Positions 32,749 through 44,719 are shown, counted from the stretch's first letter. The stretch: DNA of 64,000 bases from JAPKZH01 sp964537875 (GCA_964537875.1 CAZIDN010000012.1:8604-72603), one strand, 5' to 3'. The notes: a model not told the origin generated them from the letters alone. Translations and numbers: made by a program.

Positions 32749-35526
32749 TTAGCGTATGATCTCGGGGAAAGGGCCAAGGGACCAGCCCGTGGTCTTTGTG
32801 ATCTTAGCTTTCTGCGTCAATTTTTTATCGCCGACTTCAAGGACGACTATGTATTCCCCTGGCGGCACCCATTGGCTCAGAACATCCCTTGATCTTGGTG
32901 TCGGGAGGGCGCCCGGCCCGGGGGCTTGCCGCCGCGCCCCGGCAGGCCTCATATCCCATACCCACGTATTAATTCCAGCGCTTGTTGGGCCTTCGAATGA
33001 GGCGAGCTCCTTGCCGTAGGGATCGGTAACCGAAATCTTGGCTTTGCCCGCCGTTTTGTCTTTCAGGTAATAGTTGATCACGATGCCGTTCGGCTCGTTG
33101 GGAGTCAGGATATGACGGTCGCCGAATAAATAATCATTCGCTCCGAATGCCCAGGTGACTCTCTGGACTTTGGGCTTGACGGCAAAGAGATGGACATCCT
33201 CGGCCAGCATCGTTTCGTTCATCTCCTGGAGCGGCGCGATGTTCGTCACGAAAAGGCCGCGGCCGTAGGACCCGACGACCAGGTCGTTTTCTCGGGGATG
33301 GACGAGGAGATCATGGACGGGGACATTGGGGACGTTGTTGTTCATTTTCAGCCAATTCTTCCCGCCGCTAATCGAGACGAAAATGCCCGTGTCGTTGCCC
33401 AAGAAAAGAAGATTGGGGTTCCTGGCATCTTCGTCGATGACGTTGACCGGCTCATTCGGGAGGCTGCCGCCGAGAGATGTCCAGGTCGCTCCGAAATCTT
33501 CGGTTTTGAAAATGAAAGGCCGGAAATCGTCGTTTCGATATCCGTTCTTGGCCACGTAGGCCGTGCCCTCCTTAAAATGCGAGGCGCGAACGCGGCTCAC
33601 GTAGCAGTCTTCACGGCCTCCCACGGCGGCGATCTTCGGCGTCAGGTCTGTCCAGGTCGCTCCGCCATCCTTCGTGACCTGCACTTTCCCGTCGCTCGTC
33701 CCGACCCAGATGATTCCGGGAGTGACGGGAGATTCCGAGATCGAGGAGACGGCAAAAAACGGAATGCCGCCCGGAATACCGCCTTCCGAGGAGGCTACGA
33801 TCTTCGCTGTGTCGTTTGTCGTCAGGTCCGGACTGATTTCTTGCCAGTGGTCGCCCCGGTCGAGCGACCGGAGCAAAACCTGGCCGCCGGTATAGATAAT
33901 GCGACTGTTGTGGGGAGAGATGTGGAGCGGAGTGCACCAGATGAAGCGGTAGGGCGGCTTGCCCTTTTCCCTGACGGGCACGATGCTTGTCCGGTAGCCG
34001 AGCTTCTGGTCTACTCGGAAATGTCCTCCGTATTGCATTGTCGTGTACAGCCAGCGGCTGTCGTTCGGGTCGACCTGAGTGAACATGCCGTCCCCGCTTC
34101 CGACCGCGGTCCAATGGAAAAGCGTGATTTGGCCCGAGGCGCTGGTCGACGGACCCTTCCACATTTCGTGGTCTTGGAGGCCGGCGTAAATATTGTAGGG
34201 GTCCTCCATGTCGACGCCGACGGCGTAGTTCTCCCCGAGCGGCAGATTATCGTGATGATCGCACGTCCTTCCGCCGTCATAGGAAACGAACACGCCGCCG
34301 TCGCTGGCAAGAATGATCCGCTCGGAATTCTGGGGGTCGATCCAGAGCGTCCTGACGTCGCCGAACATCCTGGCAAACAGCCTCTTGGGAGGCCAATCGA
34401 GGTCGTTCCATGTTTTGCCGCCGTCCGTCGAGTTGGCCAGGGAGACCCCGGTCACGAAGATATTTTTATCATTGTTCGGGTCGACCCGGATCTGGCTGAA
34501 ATAATATGGTCCTTTGCTGCTCACGTTGTCTTCGGCAGAATTCATTTTGGTCCAGGTCTTCCCGCCGTCGGCGGTTCGATAGAGCTCGCCGCCGATGGTC
34601 CTATCCCTCGGTTGAAGGCCGCGGGCCTGGTCCTGTTCGATCTCTTTCTTGGTCGCAGGACGGATGTTGGCATTCTCCACTACGGAATAGACGATGTCCG
34701 GGCTTTTGAGACAGAAGTCGATCCCGATGCGGCCGATTCTCCCGCCGGGAAGACCTCCTCCAAGCCTCGCCCACGTTTTTCCGCCGTCCGTAGTCTTGTA
34801 GATTCCGCTCTGAGGTCCGCCGTTAATATACAGCCAGGGCAATCTCTGCTTATCGTATGTCGCGGCGTAGAGGACATTCGGATTCTGGGGATTCATGACG
34901 AGGTCGATAACGCCGATCTTGTCATTGACGTAAAACACCTTTTCCCAGGTTTTGCCGCCGTTAGTTGTTTTGAAGACCCCTCTCTCTTGGTTCTCTGAAT
35001 AGAGATGGCCCATGGCCGCGACGTAGACGACGTCCGGATTCTTGGGATGAATGACGATTCTCGGAATGTGGCGGGAATCCTTGAGTCCCATGTTTTTCCA
35101 CGTTTTGCCTCCATCCGTGGATTTATAGACTCCGTCTCCGGCATAAGAGCTCCGGGAACAGAATCCGTCCCCCGTTCCGACCCAGACGATCTCCGGATTC
35201 GAAGGTGCCAAGGTGACATCTCCGATCGTCTGTTTGGTTTGATTGTCAAAGACCGGAACGAAAGTCGTCCCGGAGTTCGTCGTTTTCCAGAGGCCGCCCG
35301 TCCACGTCGCGACATAGAATGTATACAGATGGCTCTTGACAGGAAATTCGGGAACTGCGATGTCCGAGATTCGCGCTCCGACCCTGAACGGGCCGATGTT
35401 CCGGTAGGTGAATGCCTTTATCAAGTCTTCATTGAAGAGGTTTTGCGTTTGGCCGTATGCCCCGGCCGCAAGAATCAGGCAAAAGAAGATAAACGCGCCC
35501 TTAGGAAAAACGTTCTTCATTTTCAT
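32749..35526 (-). CDS. Secreted BNR/Asp-box (sortilin-like) propeller protein
   Basis: 925 aa with a signal peptide (FPKGAFIFFCLILAAGAYG). Many Asp-box turns of type S-x-D-G-G-x-T-W (TDGGKTWKNMG, TNGGKTWEKVF, TDGGKTWARLG, KDGGATWTDLT) form one or two large beta-propellers of the VPS10/sialidase-like kind (about 30-735). A C-terminal domain (about 780-925) has the Ig-like pattern of PGEYIVVLEVGDKKLTQK. Sialidase catalytic residues are not evident. These proteins are common in Acidobacteriota and Bacteroidota and are mostly uncharacterised; glycan or protein binding is a guess. Confidence 0.88.
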   Translation of the reverse strand: MKMKNVFPKGAFIFFCLILAAGAYGQTQNLFNEDLIKAFTYRNIGPFRVGARISDIAVPEFPVKSHLYTFYVATWTGGLWKTTNSGTTFVPVFDNQTKQTIGDVTLAPSNPEIVWVGTGDGFCSRSSYAGDGVYKSTDGGKTWKNMGLKDSRHIPRIVIHPKNPDVVYVAAMGHLYSENQERGVFKTTNGGKTWEKVFYVNDKIGVIDLVMNPQNPNVLYAATYDKQRLPWLYINGGPQSGIYKTTDGGKTWARLGGGLPGGRIGRIGIDFCLKSPDIVYSVVENANIRPATKKEIEQDQARGLQPRDRTIGGELYRTADGGKTWTKMNSAEDNVSSKGPYYFSQIRVDPNNDKNIFVTGVSLANSTDGGKTWNDLDWPPKRLFARMFGDVRTLWIDPQNSERIILASDGGVFVSYDGGRTCDHHDNLPLGENYAVGVDMEDPYNIYAGLQDHEMWKGPSTSASGQITLFHWTAVGSGDGMFTQVDPNDSRWLYTTMQYGGHFRVDQKLGYRTSIVPVREKGKPPYRFIWCTPLHISPHNSRIIYTGGQVLLRSLDRGDHWQEISPDLTTNDTAKIVASSEGGIPGGIPFFAVSSISESPVTPGIIWVGTSDGKVQVTKDGGATWTDLTPKIAAVGGREDCYVSRVRASHFKEGTAYVAKNGYRNDDFRPFIFKTEDFGATWTSLGGSLPNEPVNVIDEDARNPNLLFLGNDTGIFVSISGGKNWLKMNNNVPNVPVHDLLVHPRENDLVVGSYGRGLFVTNIAPLQEMNETMLAEDVHLFAVKPKVQRVTWAFGANDYLFGDRHILTPNEPNGIVINYYLKDKTAGKAKISVTDPYGKELASFEGPTSAGINTWVWDMRPAGARRQAPGPGALPTPRSRDVLSQWVPPGEYIVVLEVGDKKLTQKAKITKTTGWSLGPFPEIIR

Positions 35527-35597
35527 GCCCCCTCCTTTTCCTTTCTTATTCTTTCTTTAATTTTCGGATCAATAAATGATCTTTGGGTCCTATCCCC

Positions 35598-37586
<1,989 letters not shown>

Positions 37587-37743
37587 GCTTTCACCTCACC
37601 GGTCAATTTGGAGGGGAAGACCCCTTCCAACAGTCGCTGTGCTCCCTGCCTTCCTTCCAAGCAGCATTAGCCGATGAATCTTTTGATAGACACATCGAGA
37701 ATAATATCGAGATCCTGGCGGGGGATGAAACCCCGCCCCGCGA

Positions 37744-37802
37744 CCAAGGGGGCGACTCCCCCTTGGAACCCTCTCGAGCGGCTCCCCGTGGCAAGCCACG
37801 GG
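37744..37802. repeat. Two adjacent GC-rich hairpins in a geneless stretch
   Basis: CCAAGGGGG/CCCCCTTGG (37744-37766, 5-nt loop) and CCCGTGGC/GCCACGGG (37785-37802, 2-nt loop) are perfect stems. They lie in the 320-bp gap between the S15 and HExxH genes and look like REP-type elements. A related GCCCCGTGGCTTGGG string occurs near 38928. No gene is evident in the gap. Confidence 0.6.
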
Positions 37803-37905
37803 ACATATTCGCCGCTCGGCAATCATGATGAACCGCGTTTTGGGGAAAGTCAAAGGTTTCCCGGCGGTCTCCAAGAAACAGATTATTTTCCGGTATGTCC
37901 ATGCC

Positions 37906-38847
37906 CTAGTTCGGAATTTTCTTCCCTTCCGGCGCCTTCTCCATCGGTTTATAGCGCTCCTTGTGGTTCCAGAAGGGATCCATGGGGATATGGTGGGAGG
38001 TTGGATAAACGCGGCCCAGGAGTTCGTAAAGCCCTGGATCGTAGCTCCGCAGTTCGGCGGGGGAATAGACCTTCCTGTCGCCGTCCTTGTACTCGAAGTT
38101 CGACCAGAACCAGAATTGCGTCCCCTCGCACCAATATTCGCCGGAGTTGTTGGAGCCGTAGTGGCCTTTCAGGAGGCCGAGGGCCATGGCGTCTGCATAG
38201 CGCTTCTCGATGTCGGCCGCGAGCTGAGGATCGGCGGTCCGGATGGCTCTATGGATGGCATGGGCGAACTCGTGGACCAAGATCTGCTCCCCGAAGTAGC
38301 GCGTCCCGGGGATCCCCAGCAAGTTTTCTTCGCCGCAGGTCGTGTATACGCCGCCCAGGCCTCGGGCCCGCCTGTTCCAGTACTCGGCATCCGTCTGCTG
38401 GCGGATCTTCTCATAATTGGCGATCTCGCCCACTGTCAATCGCCTATCTCCGAGCTCGGGCTTTTTAAGGTTCTTGTACTCGGGGATATCGGACATCTGT
38501 TGGTCTTTCCCGATGATCCCGACCTTCTGGCCTTCGGTGATCAGCGCCCTTCGGATGTCGGGCCGCTCGGACAGCATGTGAATAATGATGTCCCGGGCGA
38601 TGAGGATAGCCAGGTCCGAGACCTTCCCGGAGGCGATGACCGGAATGCCCATGGCGTCGCAGTATTTTTCGTAAAAAGGATCGAGCATGAGCTTGACCGG
38701 GGGCTTCCCGATCAGGGCGGCCGCGAAGTCCGTAAAGATCGGCAGCCCCGTCTGCTGAGAGGGCGCTGTTTGCGCGGCAAGGGCCGAGACGCCTGCGGTT
38801 AAGAGTAGAGAAAATACGAGGAATTTTTTGATCATAGATCGTGACAT
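37906..38847 (-). CDS. Secreted putative zinc metalloprotease (HEFAH motif)
   Basis: 313 aa with a signal peptide (KKFLVFSLLLTAGVSALAA). Start at 38847 supported by GGAGAGGAGG. The only recognisable motif is ILVHEFAHAIHRAI (His192, Glu193, His196), a gluzincin/metzincin-type zinc site. Third-ligand candidates follow further on (for example in DIEKRYADAM or GEYWCEGTQFW). The NSGEYWCEGTQFWF segment looks conserved-protein-like, but I cannot place the family. Likely an envelope or extracellular peptidase. Confidence 0.78.
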   Translation of the reverse strand: MSRSMIKKFLVFSLLLTAGVSALAAQTAPSQQTGLPIFTDFAAALIGKPPVKLMLDPFYEKYCDAMGIPVIASGKVSDLAILIARDIIIHMLSERPDIRRALITEGQKVGIIGKDQQMSDIPEYKNLKKPELGDRRLTVGEIANYEKIRQQTDAEYWNRRARGLGGVYTTCGEENLLGIPGTRYFGEQILVHEFAHAIHRAIRTADPQLAADIEKRYADAMALGLLKGHYGSNNSGEYWCEGTQFWFWSNFEYKDGDRKVYSPAELRSYDPGLYELLGRVYPTSHHIPMDPFWNHKERYKPMEKAPEGKKIPN

Positions 38848-38988
38848 GATGCGCCTCCTCTCCGAACACTTCGGCCCATCATAACAAAACGTCGATTCCC
38901 CGACAAGGATTCACAAGCGGCGATGATGCCCCGTGGCTTGGGGTGAGGAACCGCTGGCGAGGATTCGAAGGGGGGGCTGAAACCCTTC

Positions 38989-40240
38989 TTATTTTAATTC
39001 ACCCATATGGAACCTAATCTCAGTGATCAGATCGTTTCCTTCAGATTCTGCTGGGACTGTGATCCTAAGGACATGCTCTCCGAGCGCCAGCGGGCTCAGG
39101 CCCAGTCGGCAGATGCCGCTCCAGATCTTGGTTTTGACGTTCCAGGATTCGACCATGATTTGCCCGACCAGCTCTTGGGGAATCGAGCCCTGCCGGACAA
39201 CCGCGAATTGAGGAGAGACGGAACCCTTATCTTTCTTGGAGGGAAGATATACTTGAAGAAAAACCCAGGCATCATCCTCGGCCGAGAACCGGTTTGTCAC
39301 GCGAGGGTAGAATCTGACCTCGTTGAAGTCCAGAGTTCCGCTTTTTTGATTAAGGGCTAAAGCCTCCGCATTTCCCTGCGGATTCGAGGCTGTGGAGCCC
39401 AGGACGCGGTTGACTACGAAACCACGATCGTCGCGTCGGAGGTCCGGGACGGCGAGGGCCGAGCTCCAGCCTCCGATCTCTCCTGCCTGCGGGTCATGGA
39501 GGACGTAGACGACATCATAACCCGTCTTTTTGAACGCGAGTTCCGGCCCCTTAAAGAACGACCAGATATGGGTCATGCTTGTCAGCGCTTGGCGCAAGGC
39601 GTCTGTCATTTTCACGGGGATGTCGATGTTAAAGCTGAATCCTTTGCTCCCCTGTTCGCGCTCCCTGAGCCAGACAAAGAGAGAGAACGTCGTAACCGGA
39701 GACGAAGCCCGGGAACTATCTATGAATAAGGGCTTCACCGGCAAAGCCAGGCTGATCCAGGACTCGAATTTTCCCGACTCGTTGACGAAAGGAATGAAAA
39801 GCCCTTCGAAGGGAAGGTCGTGGAAGAGATCCGGGCTGTAATAGGCGCTGACCAGGAGCATTTTCTTGGCTTCTTCCGGCTTATATTCGCGGTAGCCCTT
39901 CCGGTAGCGGAGATCGACGTCTGTCCGGCCGGTTTTGACCGCGATCTTGTGGTATGTTCCGTCCGGCTTTTGCCCCTCGGCCTTGAACGCCAGTTCGTAG
40001 TATCCCTCGAGGTCGGCCCCAAGATAGTTCTTCAAATCCTCGAATTTCTTCGCCCCCCGGAAGAGCAACCCGCTCGTGCCTTCGGCAACTTCTCTTAAGC
40101 TCTGGACTTCTTTGGCCCGCTCCTCGCTTTGGATCGAGTCGGACTCCGCGAGTTCCGGCCGGGCGGATTCGGAAGAGAGCATGAACACGTTTTTTGTGAA
40201 AACGCCGGGGTCGAGGGCGTAGATCGAAATATTTTGAGCG
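38989..40240 (-). pseudogene. 5'-truncated VWFA-related protein paralogue
   Basis: From NISIYALDPGVFTKNVF onward (about 40235 down to 38989) it parallels the C-terminal half of the protein at 28617-30779 (NISIYSFDPGTFSKNIF), including LDLRYRKGYREY-like and sandwich regions, to a normal C-terminus. The first 40 codons of the open frame (to 40353) are unrelated antisense of the neighbouring TonB-receptor fragment. The signal peptide and VWFA half are missing. The break coincides with the break of the plus-strand gene. Confidence 0.85.
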
Positions 40241-40635
40241 CCGGAACACCATGGCAGAGAAGCGTCACCGTTTCTGCTCCCACGGCTTGGGCCAACGCCA
40301 ACGGCGTCGATCTCAGCCGTGCCCCGTCTTACACCGTGAATATTGAACCCCAAGGCATCCGGAGAAATTATACCTTTCAGAACGTCGATTTCCGATTAGA
40401 GAAGGATTTCAACCTCGCCAAAATCGGCACCTTCTCCATTTATCTCGACGTCTATAACCTGCTCGGCAACTTCTACCCCAACTACACCACGAATCCCGGC
40501 GGAACATGGAGGCCCACGGATAACAACGTGGCCACCGGCACATACGCTGCGGCCTCAACCTTCACCAATAGGACGGTCTCGAGTATCAGCAACCTGACGA
40601 GAGTCTTCCGGTTCTCTCTGCGCTACGCCTTCTAA
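40241..40635 (+). pseudogene. C-terminal fragment of a TonB-dependent receptor
   Basis: The last about 130 codons of an outer-membrane receptor: GTPWQRSVTV, RRNYTFQNVDFRLEKDF, FSIYLDVYNLLGNFYP and the final strand TRVFRFSLRYAF with terminal Phe, as required for barrel assembly. Plug and most of the barrel are missing. The frame is open further left only as antisense of the VWFA remnant. Followed by a good terminator. Confidence 0.85.
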
Positions 40636-40656
40636 AGCTCGAACTGACGAGGCGAA

Positions 40657-40686
40657 GGGAGGAGGGCAACCTCCTCCCTTTTTTTT
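40657..40686 (+). terminator. Rho-independent terminator after the TonB-receptor fragment
   Basis: Perfect stem GGGAGGAGG / CCTCCTCCC (40657-40678) with a GCAA tetraloop and an 8-T run. The following 40687-40920 shows no gene. Confidence 0.9.
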
Positions 40687-40920
40687 GCCTTTTTTGATGG
40701 GCAGTTGATAGAACCATTTGTAGAGGGTTCCAAGGGGAAAGGATCTTTTCCTTCAAATTGACTCTAGCGGCGGGGCCTCAACATCGATTCTTTTATGGGG
40801 CGCGCTTCTGACGGCCAGGTTTATGGAGATACCCCATAGCCCGCTCTCTTTCAGTTTATTGTTGAACGCAGGAATGTCCGAGCTGACGGCTAAAGCAAAC
40901 CCGGAAGCGTCTGTATAACC

Positions 40921-43089
40921 TCACCAACGCCAAAGATAGCTGATCTTGAAGAAGAAGCCGCGCTTGGTCTCCAGGAAGCGGTGGCTGTCCAGGTACTCGT
41001 CGCCCGTCCAGCGGATCTTTTCGAAGGCGGACCCATAGCCGACATAGACGACGGTCCCTGGGATATAGGTGAAGGAGACGAGTGTATCCAGTGTCATCCG
41101 CTTGCGGTAGGTGTTGTATTCCAGAATGCCACGGAGGAACAGGTATTTATTAAATTGAAAAGTATTGAAGCTGCGGAAGATCGTGTAATCGTAGATTTTA
41201 GCCTTGTCGGAGCGCCGATAAAAATCAGAGTAGGTCAGGTCGAGCATGAAGTCGAACTGTTCCGTCGGCTGGTACTCGAACGCCGCGGTAGCCACGTTCC
41301 CGTCGCCCTGATAAGGGGCCTCGGGATCGTAATAGATGGCACCCTTGTGGCGGTAGCGGGCTTCGATATAAACCTTCTTGGTGAGCTGAGAGTTGAGTTG
41401 AAAGCCCAACCCGCTCTTCCCGAACTGCCGCCCCTCATAAACTTCGTTGGCCAGGATGCCTTCGAGGCGAAACTGGGTGCTCGCCGGAAGCTGGAAGCGC
41501 AGAGTGAACAGGTTGAAGGTTTCGAGCAAGTTCGAAGCGGTGTCGTAAAGGTGATAGCACCAGTAGAAAGGCTCGATCCTTTGGAAGAATTTCGATTTCG
41601 GATAGAACCTGTACATAGCGAACCCGGCCAGCCGCCTCAATCCCGTTCGCTCCAGGAAGCCGGTATCGACCTGGAAATCTGTGGAAATGTCCTGATATCC
41701 TATATCCAGTGACACTTTCCGGTTATCGAGGACGTAATCCACGGCAAGGGCATGGCCGCCGTTGACGTCTCGGTCCCCGGGGACTTTGGTGAACGAGCCA
41801 AAGAGGTGAAAGCTGGCCACGGACGTCTGGCTGAGCCGGATCCGGCCGTCGCCCCCGACGACGCGATTAAAGCCTCCCCGGACATCCCGGGCTGTGTAGA
41901 AGCCGCCGATATAGGAATCATCCTTCAGGGCGTGCTTTAGGCGGAAGATGGAGAAATCCGGATGCTCGTCCGTCTCACCGTCGGGCTGGTAGTCCTGAGC
42001 ATAGATGGCCGCGATCGTGTTCGTGACGCCCAGCTTTCCGGTCAGCTTGAAGCCGAACACGGGATCGACGATCGTTCTCGTGTGGATCATGGCGATCAGC
42101 GGTGCCTCCTCGGTATTTCCCGCGAACTGGAAGATCTCGTTGCCCTCGAGGAAGAAGGGCCGTTTTTCGGGATAGTAGAGTGCATATCTCAAGTTGATGT
42201 CCACCTGTCCTGCGTCCGACTCGACCTGGCTGAAGTCCGGGTTGATCGCCGCGTCGAGCGTCAGGTCCGAGGTTATGCCGATCTTGCCCGTCAGGCTAAG
42301 ATCCGTCGTCCGTTCGTCCCGCTTTAGGACGCCGTCCTGGATGGCCAATTTATTGCTGTGGGTGACGGCCGGCAGGATTTCGACGACGCGCTTGAATTTC
42401 AGGCCGGTCACGGAAATGGGCTGGGTCTGAGCGATGATGCTTCCCTTCTCCGGAGAAAGAGGCGGGGCGCTGGCCACTTCCGAGGTCCGGACGAACTGAC
42501 GGAAAAAGCCCAGACGCATGGTGATGGTCTTTCCGCTCGGGAAGCGGATGCTCTGGAGTGGAATGCGGTATTCCACCGTGTATCCCTGATCGTCAATCTG
42601 CCCTTTGCTGTACCATATAAAATCCTGGTCGCCTTGAAGATTGCCGTTGACATTCATCATGCCGTCGCCCTGGATCCCGAGGGGGTTGACCAGAAATCCA
42701 TAGCCGCTCTGCATGGTGTTGTAGGTATCGATGACAATGCCTACGAAATCGTCCGAGAACATGTTGTCCCGCTTATTGATCGAGGCTTTGATTTTGGACG
42801 GCTCGGTGTCGTAGCAGCGGAAGGCGAAATAGAAATTCTCGGCATCATAGAGAAAATAACCTTCGGTTTTCTGGCTGGGCTCCTTGCCGTAATCGGGCTG
42901 AAATGTCTTGAAGTTCGTCATTTTGAATGCTTCGTCCCATTCCCCCGGGTCGAGCTTGCCGTCGATGACCGGCGGCTTGGGGACCGGCTTGAGGTCCCGA
43001 GTTTCCAGGGCGAACAGGGCTTTCGACAAGAACAGGAAAGCCGCCCAGGCGGCAATCAGGCAAGCGGTCTTGGGGGTCCTATGGGCCAC
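40921..43089 (-). CDS. CBM9-like/DUF5916 outer-membrane barrel protein
   Basis: 722 aa with a signal peptide. Residues about 32-230 form a carbohydrate-binding family 9-type sandwich (KPPVIDGKLDPGEWDEAF, FYFAFRCYDTEPSKI, VEYRIPLQSIRFPSG). The rest is DUF5916, a beta-barrel with many aromatic-ended strands and a C-terminal FFFKISYLWRW, consistent with outer-membrane insertion. The pairing is common in Bacteroidota and Acidobacteriota; ligand unknown. FSQVESDAGQVDINLRYALY and YPEKRPFFLEGNEIF are family hallmarks. Single gene. Confidence 0.87.
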   Translation of the reverse strand: MAHRTPKTACLIAAWAAFLFLSKALFALETRDLKPVPKPPVIDGKLDPGEWDEAFKMTNFKTFQPDYGKEPSQKTEGYFLYDAENFYFAFRCYDTEPSKIKASINKRDNMFSDDFVGIVIDTYNTMQSGYGFLVNPLGIQGDGMMNVNGNLQGDQDFIWYSKGQIDDQGYTVEYRIPLQSIRFPSGKTITMRLGFFRQFVRTSEVASAPPLSPEKGSIIAQTQPISVTGLKFKRVVEILPAVTHSNKLAIQDGVLKRDERTTDLSLTGKIGITSDLTLDAAINPDFSQVESDAGQVDINLRYALYYPEKRPFFLEGNEIFQFAGNTEEAPLIAMIHTRTIVDPVFGFKLTGKLGVTNTIAAIYAQDYQPDGETDEHPDFSIFRLKHALKDDSYIGGFYTARDVRGGFNRVVGGDGRIRLSQTSVASFHLFGSFTKVPGDRDVNGGHALAVDYVLDNRKVSLDIGYQDISTDFQVDTGFLERTGLRRLAGFAMYRFYPKSKFFQRIEPFYWCYHLYDTASNLLETFNLFTLRFQLPASTQFRLEGILANEVYEGRQFGKSGLGFQLNSQLTKKVYIEARYRHKGAIYYDPEAPYQGDGNVATAAFEYQPTEQFDFMLDLTYSDFYRRSDKAKIYDYTIFRSFNTFQFNKYLFLRGILEYNTYRKRMTLDTLVSFTYIPGTVVYVGYGSAFEKIRWTGDEYLDSHRFLETKRGFFFKISYLWRW

Positions 43090-43292
43090 GATGTCCTCCG
43101 TTTTCTTCTGGCAGATAGTCTTTCATTTTCAGCTACGTCAATATCTACGAAATTTGGGGGGAAATGGTTCTAGGGACTCGTGAGGATCGGAATATTTTGT
43201 CAATTTGATTGATTTTTTGATGAGACACGGCCGATGCAGCCTGCGTCTTCTTATAGATAAGAGGCTCCTTGAATACCATGTGAAAAAAATGC

Positions 43293-43321
43293 TTGCGAAG
43301 AACCAGATAATGTCCTATATT
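43293..43321 (+). promoter_or_regulatory. Promoter of the Phd/ParE module
   Basis: TTGCGA (43293-43298), 17-bp spacer, TATATT (43316-43321), 36 bp before the antitoxin ATG. Confidence 0.55.
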
Positions 43322-43345
43322 TAGATCCGTATATGGACCTAAATA
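43318..43345. promoter_or_regulatory. Palindromic operator of the Phd/ParE module
   Basis: TATTTAGATCC (43318-43328) and GGACCTAAATA (43335-43345) are inverted repeats matching at 10 of 11 positions around GTATAT. The site overlaps the -10 box, and AGGAG follows directly. Confidence 0.65.
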
Positions 43346-43357
43346 AGGAGCTATCAT

Positions 43358-43642
43358 ATGAAAATCATGTCCGTTTCTAATGATATCGTTCCCATCGGCA
43401 AATTTAAAACAAGCATCTCCAAGTGGTTTAAGAGCGTCCATGATACCGGCCATCCTTTGATCATCACTCAAAACGGAAAACCCGCCGGCGTTCTTCTGTC
43501 TCCTTCCGAATATGATGAATTGGTCTATAAGAGGGCTTTTTTGGATTCCATCAACAGAGGAATAGCCGATGCGGAATCGGGAAAAATCTATAATTCCGAA
43601 GAACTGAAGGGAGAATTGAGGAAGAGAAGAAAACAAGGATGA
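43358..43642 (+). CDS. Phd/YefM-family antitoxin
   Basis: 94 aa. AGGAG seven bases before the ATG fixes the start. Phd fold: PIGKFKTSISKWFKSVH, then PLIITQNGKPAGVLLSPSEYDEL, and a charged C-terminal tail that should bind the toxin. The toxin gene begins 6 bp later. Autoregulation is likely through the palindrome at 43318-43345. The sequence is unlike the Phd antitoxin at 7970, so these are separate acquisitions. Confidence 0.9.
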   Translation: MKIMSVSNDIVPIGKFKTSISKWFKSVHDTGHPLIITQNGKPAGVLLSPSEYDELVYKRAFLDSINRGIADAESGKIYNSEELKGELRKRRKQG

Positions 43643-43648
43643 TCTTGA

Positions 43649-43945
43649 ATGAAAGTCCTTTGGACCCATGAAGCCCTGGAACGACTGATCGAAATCGAGA
43701 ATTTCATCGCGCAAGATAGTCCGAGGCGAGCCCGGCAATTTGTCGGCGCACTAATTGAAAAGGGGGAATCGCTATCCAAGAACCCTCGCAGGGGAAGAAC
43801 AGTCCCCGAAACATCTAATCTTCACATCCGCGAACTAATCGTAAAAAAATATCGATTTGTCTATAGGTTGCGTCGTGACCAAATCGAAATCCTGACTGTG
43901 TTTGAAGGGCATCGGCAATTGAGAATCGACGAAATCGAAGAATAA
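43649..43945 (+). CDS. ParE/RelE-superfamily toxin
   Basis: 98 aa. KVLWTHEALERLIEIENFIA, then DSPRRARQFVGALIEKGESL, NPRRGRTVPE, IRELIVKKYRFVYRLRRDQIEILTVFEGHR: the standard ParE layout. ParE members poison gyrase while RelE members cleave mRNA on ribosomes. The ParE-like N-terminal helices and the lack of a clear RelE catalytic set favour ParE. In an operon with the Phd antitoxin. Confidence 0.9.
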   Translation: MKVLWTHEALERLIEIENFIAQDSPRRARQFVGALIEKGESLSKNPRRGRTVPETSNLHIRELIVKKYRFVYRLRRDQIEILTVFEGHRQLRIDEIEE

Positions 43946-44034
43946 AATATTGAGTATATGCTCGATAAATTAGATTTTTATTAATACACCCCCGAATGTA
44001 GAGGACTGTGGTCAAAGCTTAATTCGTTCCTGTT

Positions 44035-44226
44035 CTAAACCTTGGGGCTTATTCCCTTTAAAAATGTCCGGATTTGTAGGAATCGAGATTCCGTTCGAAT
44101 TGATCGACCTGCCGGAGAATCTCTTTGGGTGCGCTCATGTGCGATCTTTAAAATCGGAATCCAGGTTTCCCATCCCATAAAAATATATCTCCCCTGTTGA
44201 TTGATGTCAACACGCATAAAAATCAC
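44035..44226 (-). other. Doubtful 63-aa ORF in a geneless stretch
   Basis: Open frame beginning MIFMRVDINQQGRYIFMGWE. No ribosome site, no recognised family. The rest of 43946-44298 shows nothing else. Listed only so the interval is accounted for. Confidence 0.15.
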
Positions 44227-44298
44227 GAAGGAGAAAACACCTTGGTGTGAATGCGCCTATTTCATTCGCTCAGTGCTTACCTATAAATAAAGCGCCTC

Positions 44299-44718
44299 TC
44301 AGCGGTTGGCAAACCATACAACGTATTCCCGCACCGGCCAGAAGTTCTTGTCTTTTTTTGATGTCACCTCTAGATCAGCCAGGGGCACCCTCCCCTTTTT
44401 TATTCCTTCTCTTACCTTCATAATGATGCCATCTCTCCAATCTTCTTCCGTGTCCATGCCTATCACTTCCATAAGATGCCCAAGGCGAAATGGCTGATGT
44501 TTCGCGACCTCCGTGAAATAAGCGTCATCTTCGTCCTCCATCCGCTTGGCCGGAAAAGGAAAAATCAAACGCCTCTTCAGCCATTCCACCCAATCCCGTT
44601 TCTGCCATTCCAGGTATTTCCGGTCAAACGCATCTTCGTCTTCCGGCAAGTTGCCGTGCTTCGACTTGACCAAGTCCCAGGAAGTATCATCATCGTTAAG
44701 CCTGTTCGCCCTAGGCAT
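44299..44718 (-). CDS. CcbP-like calcium-binding family protein
   Basis: 139 aa. The central and C-terminal part (LIFPFPAKRMEDEDDAYF, KHQPFRLGHLMEVIGM, GRVPLADLEVTSKK, then PVREYVVWFANR) matches from memory the small acidic CcbP calcium-binding protein known from cyanobacteria. Calcium buffering or sensing is inferred from the family. It starts 2 bases after the stop of the upstream 212-aa gene, so the two are co-transcribed. Confidence 0.75.
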   Translation of the reverse strand: MPRANRLNDDDTSWDLVKSKHGNLPEDEDAFDRKYLEWQKRDWVEWLKRRLIFPFPAKRMEDEDDAYFTEVAKHQPFRLGHLMEVIGMDTEEDWRDGIIMKVREGIKKGRVPLADLEVTSKKDKNFWPVREYVVWFANR

Positions 44719-44719
44719 T

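Noticed and set aside
33190..34998. 602-aa plus-strand ORF
   Set aside because: Complement of the BNR protein gene, whose repeated Asp-box motifs are unmistakable on the minus strand.
37596..37902. Minus-strand ORFs of 92 and 99 aa in the S15/HExxH gap
   Set aside because: They run through GC-rich hairpins with no ribosome site or recognisable family.
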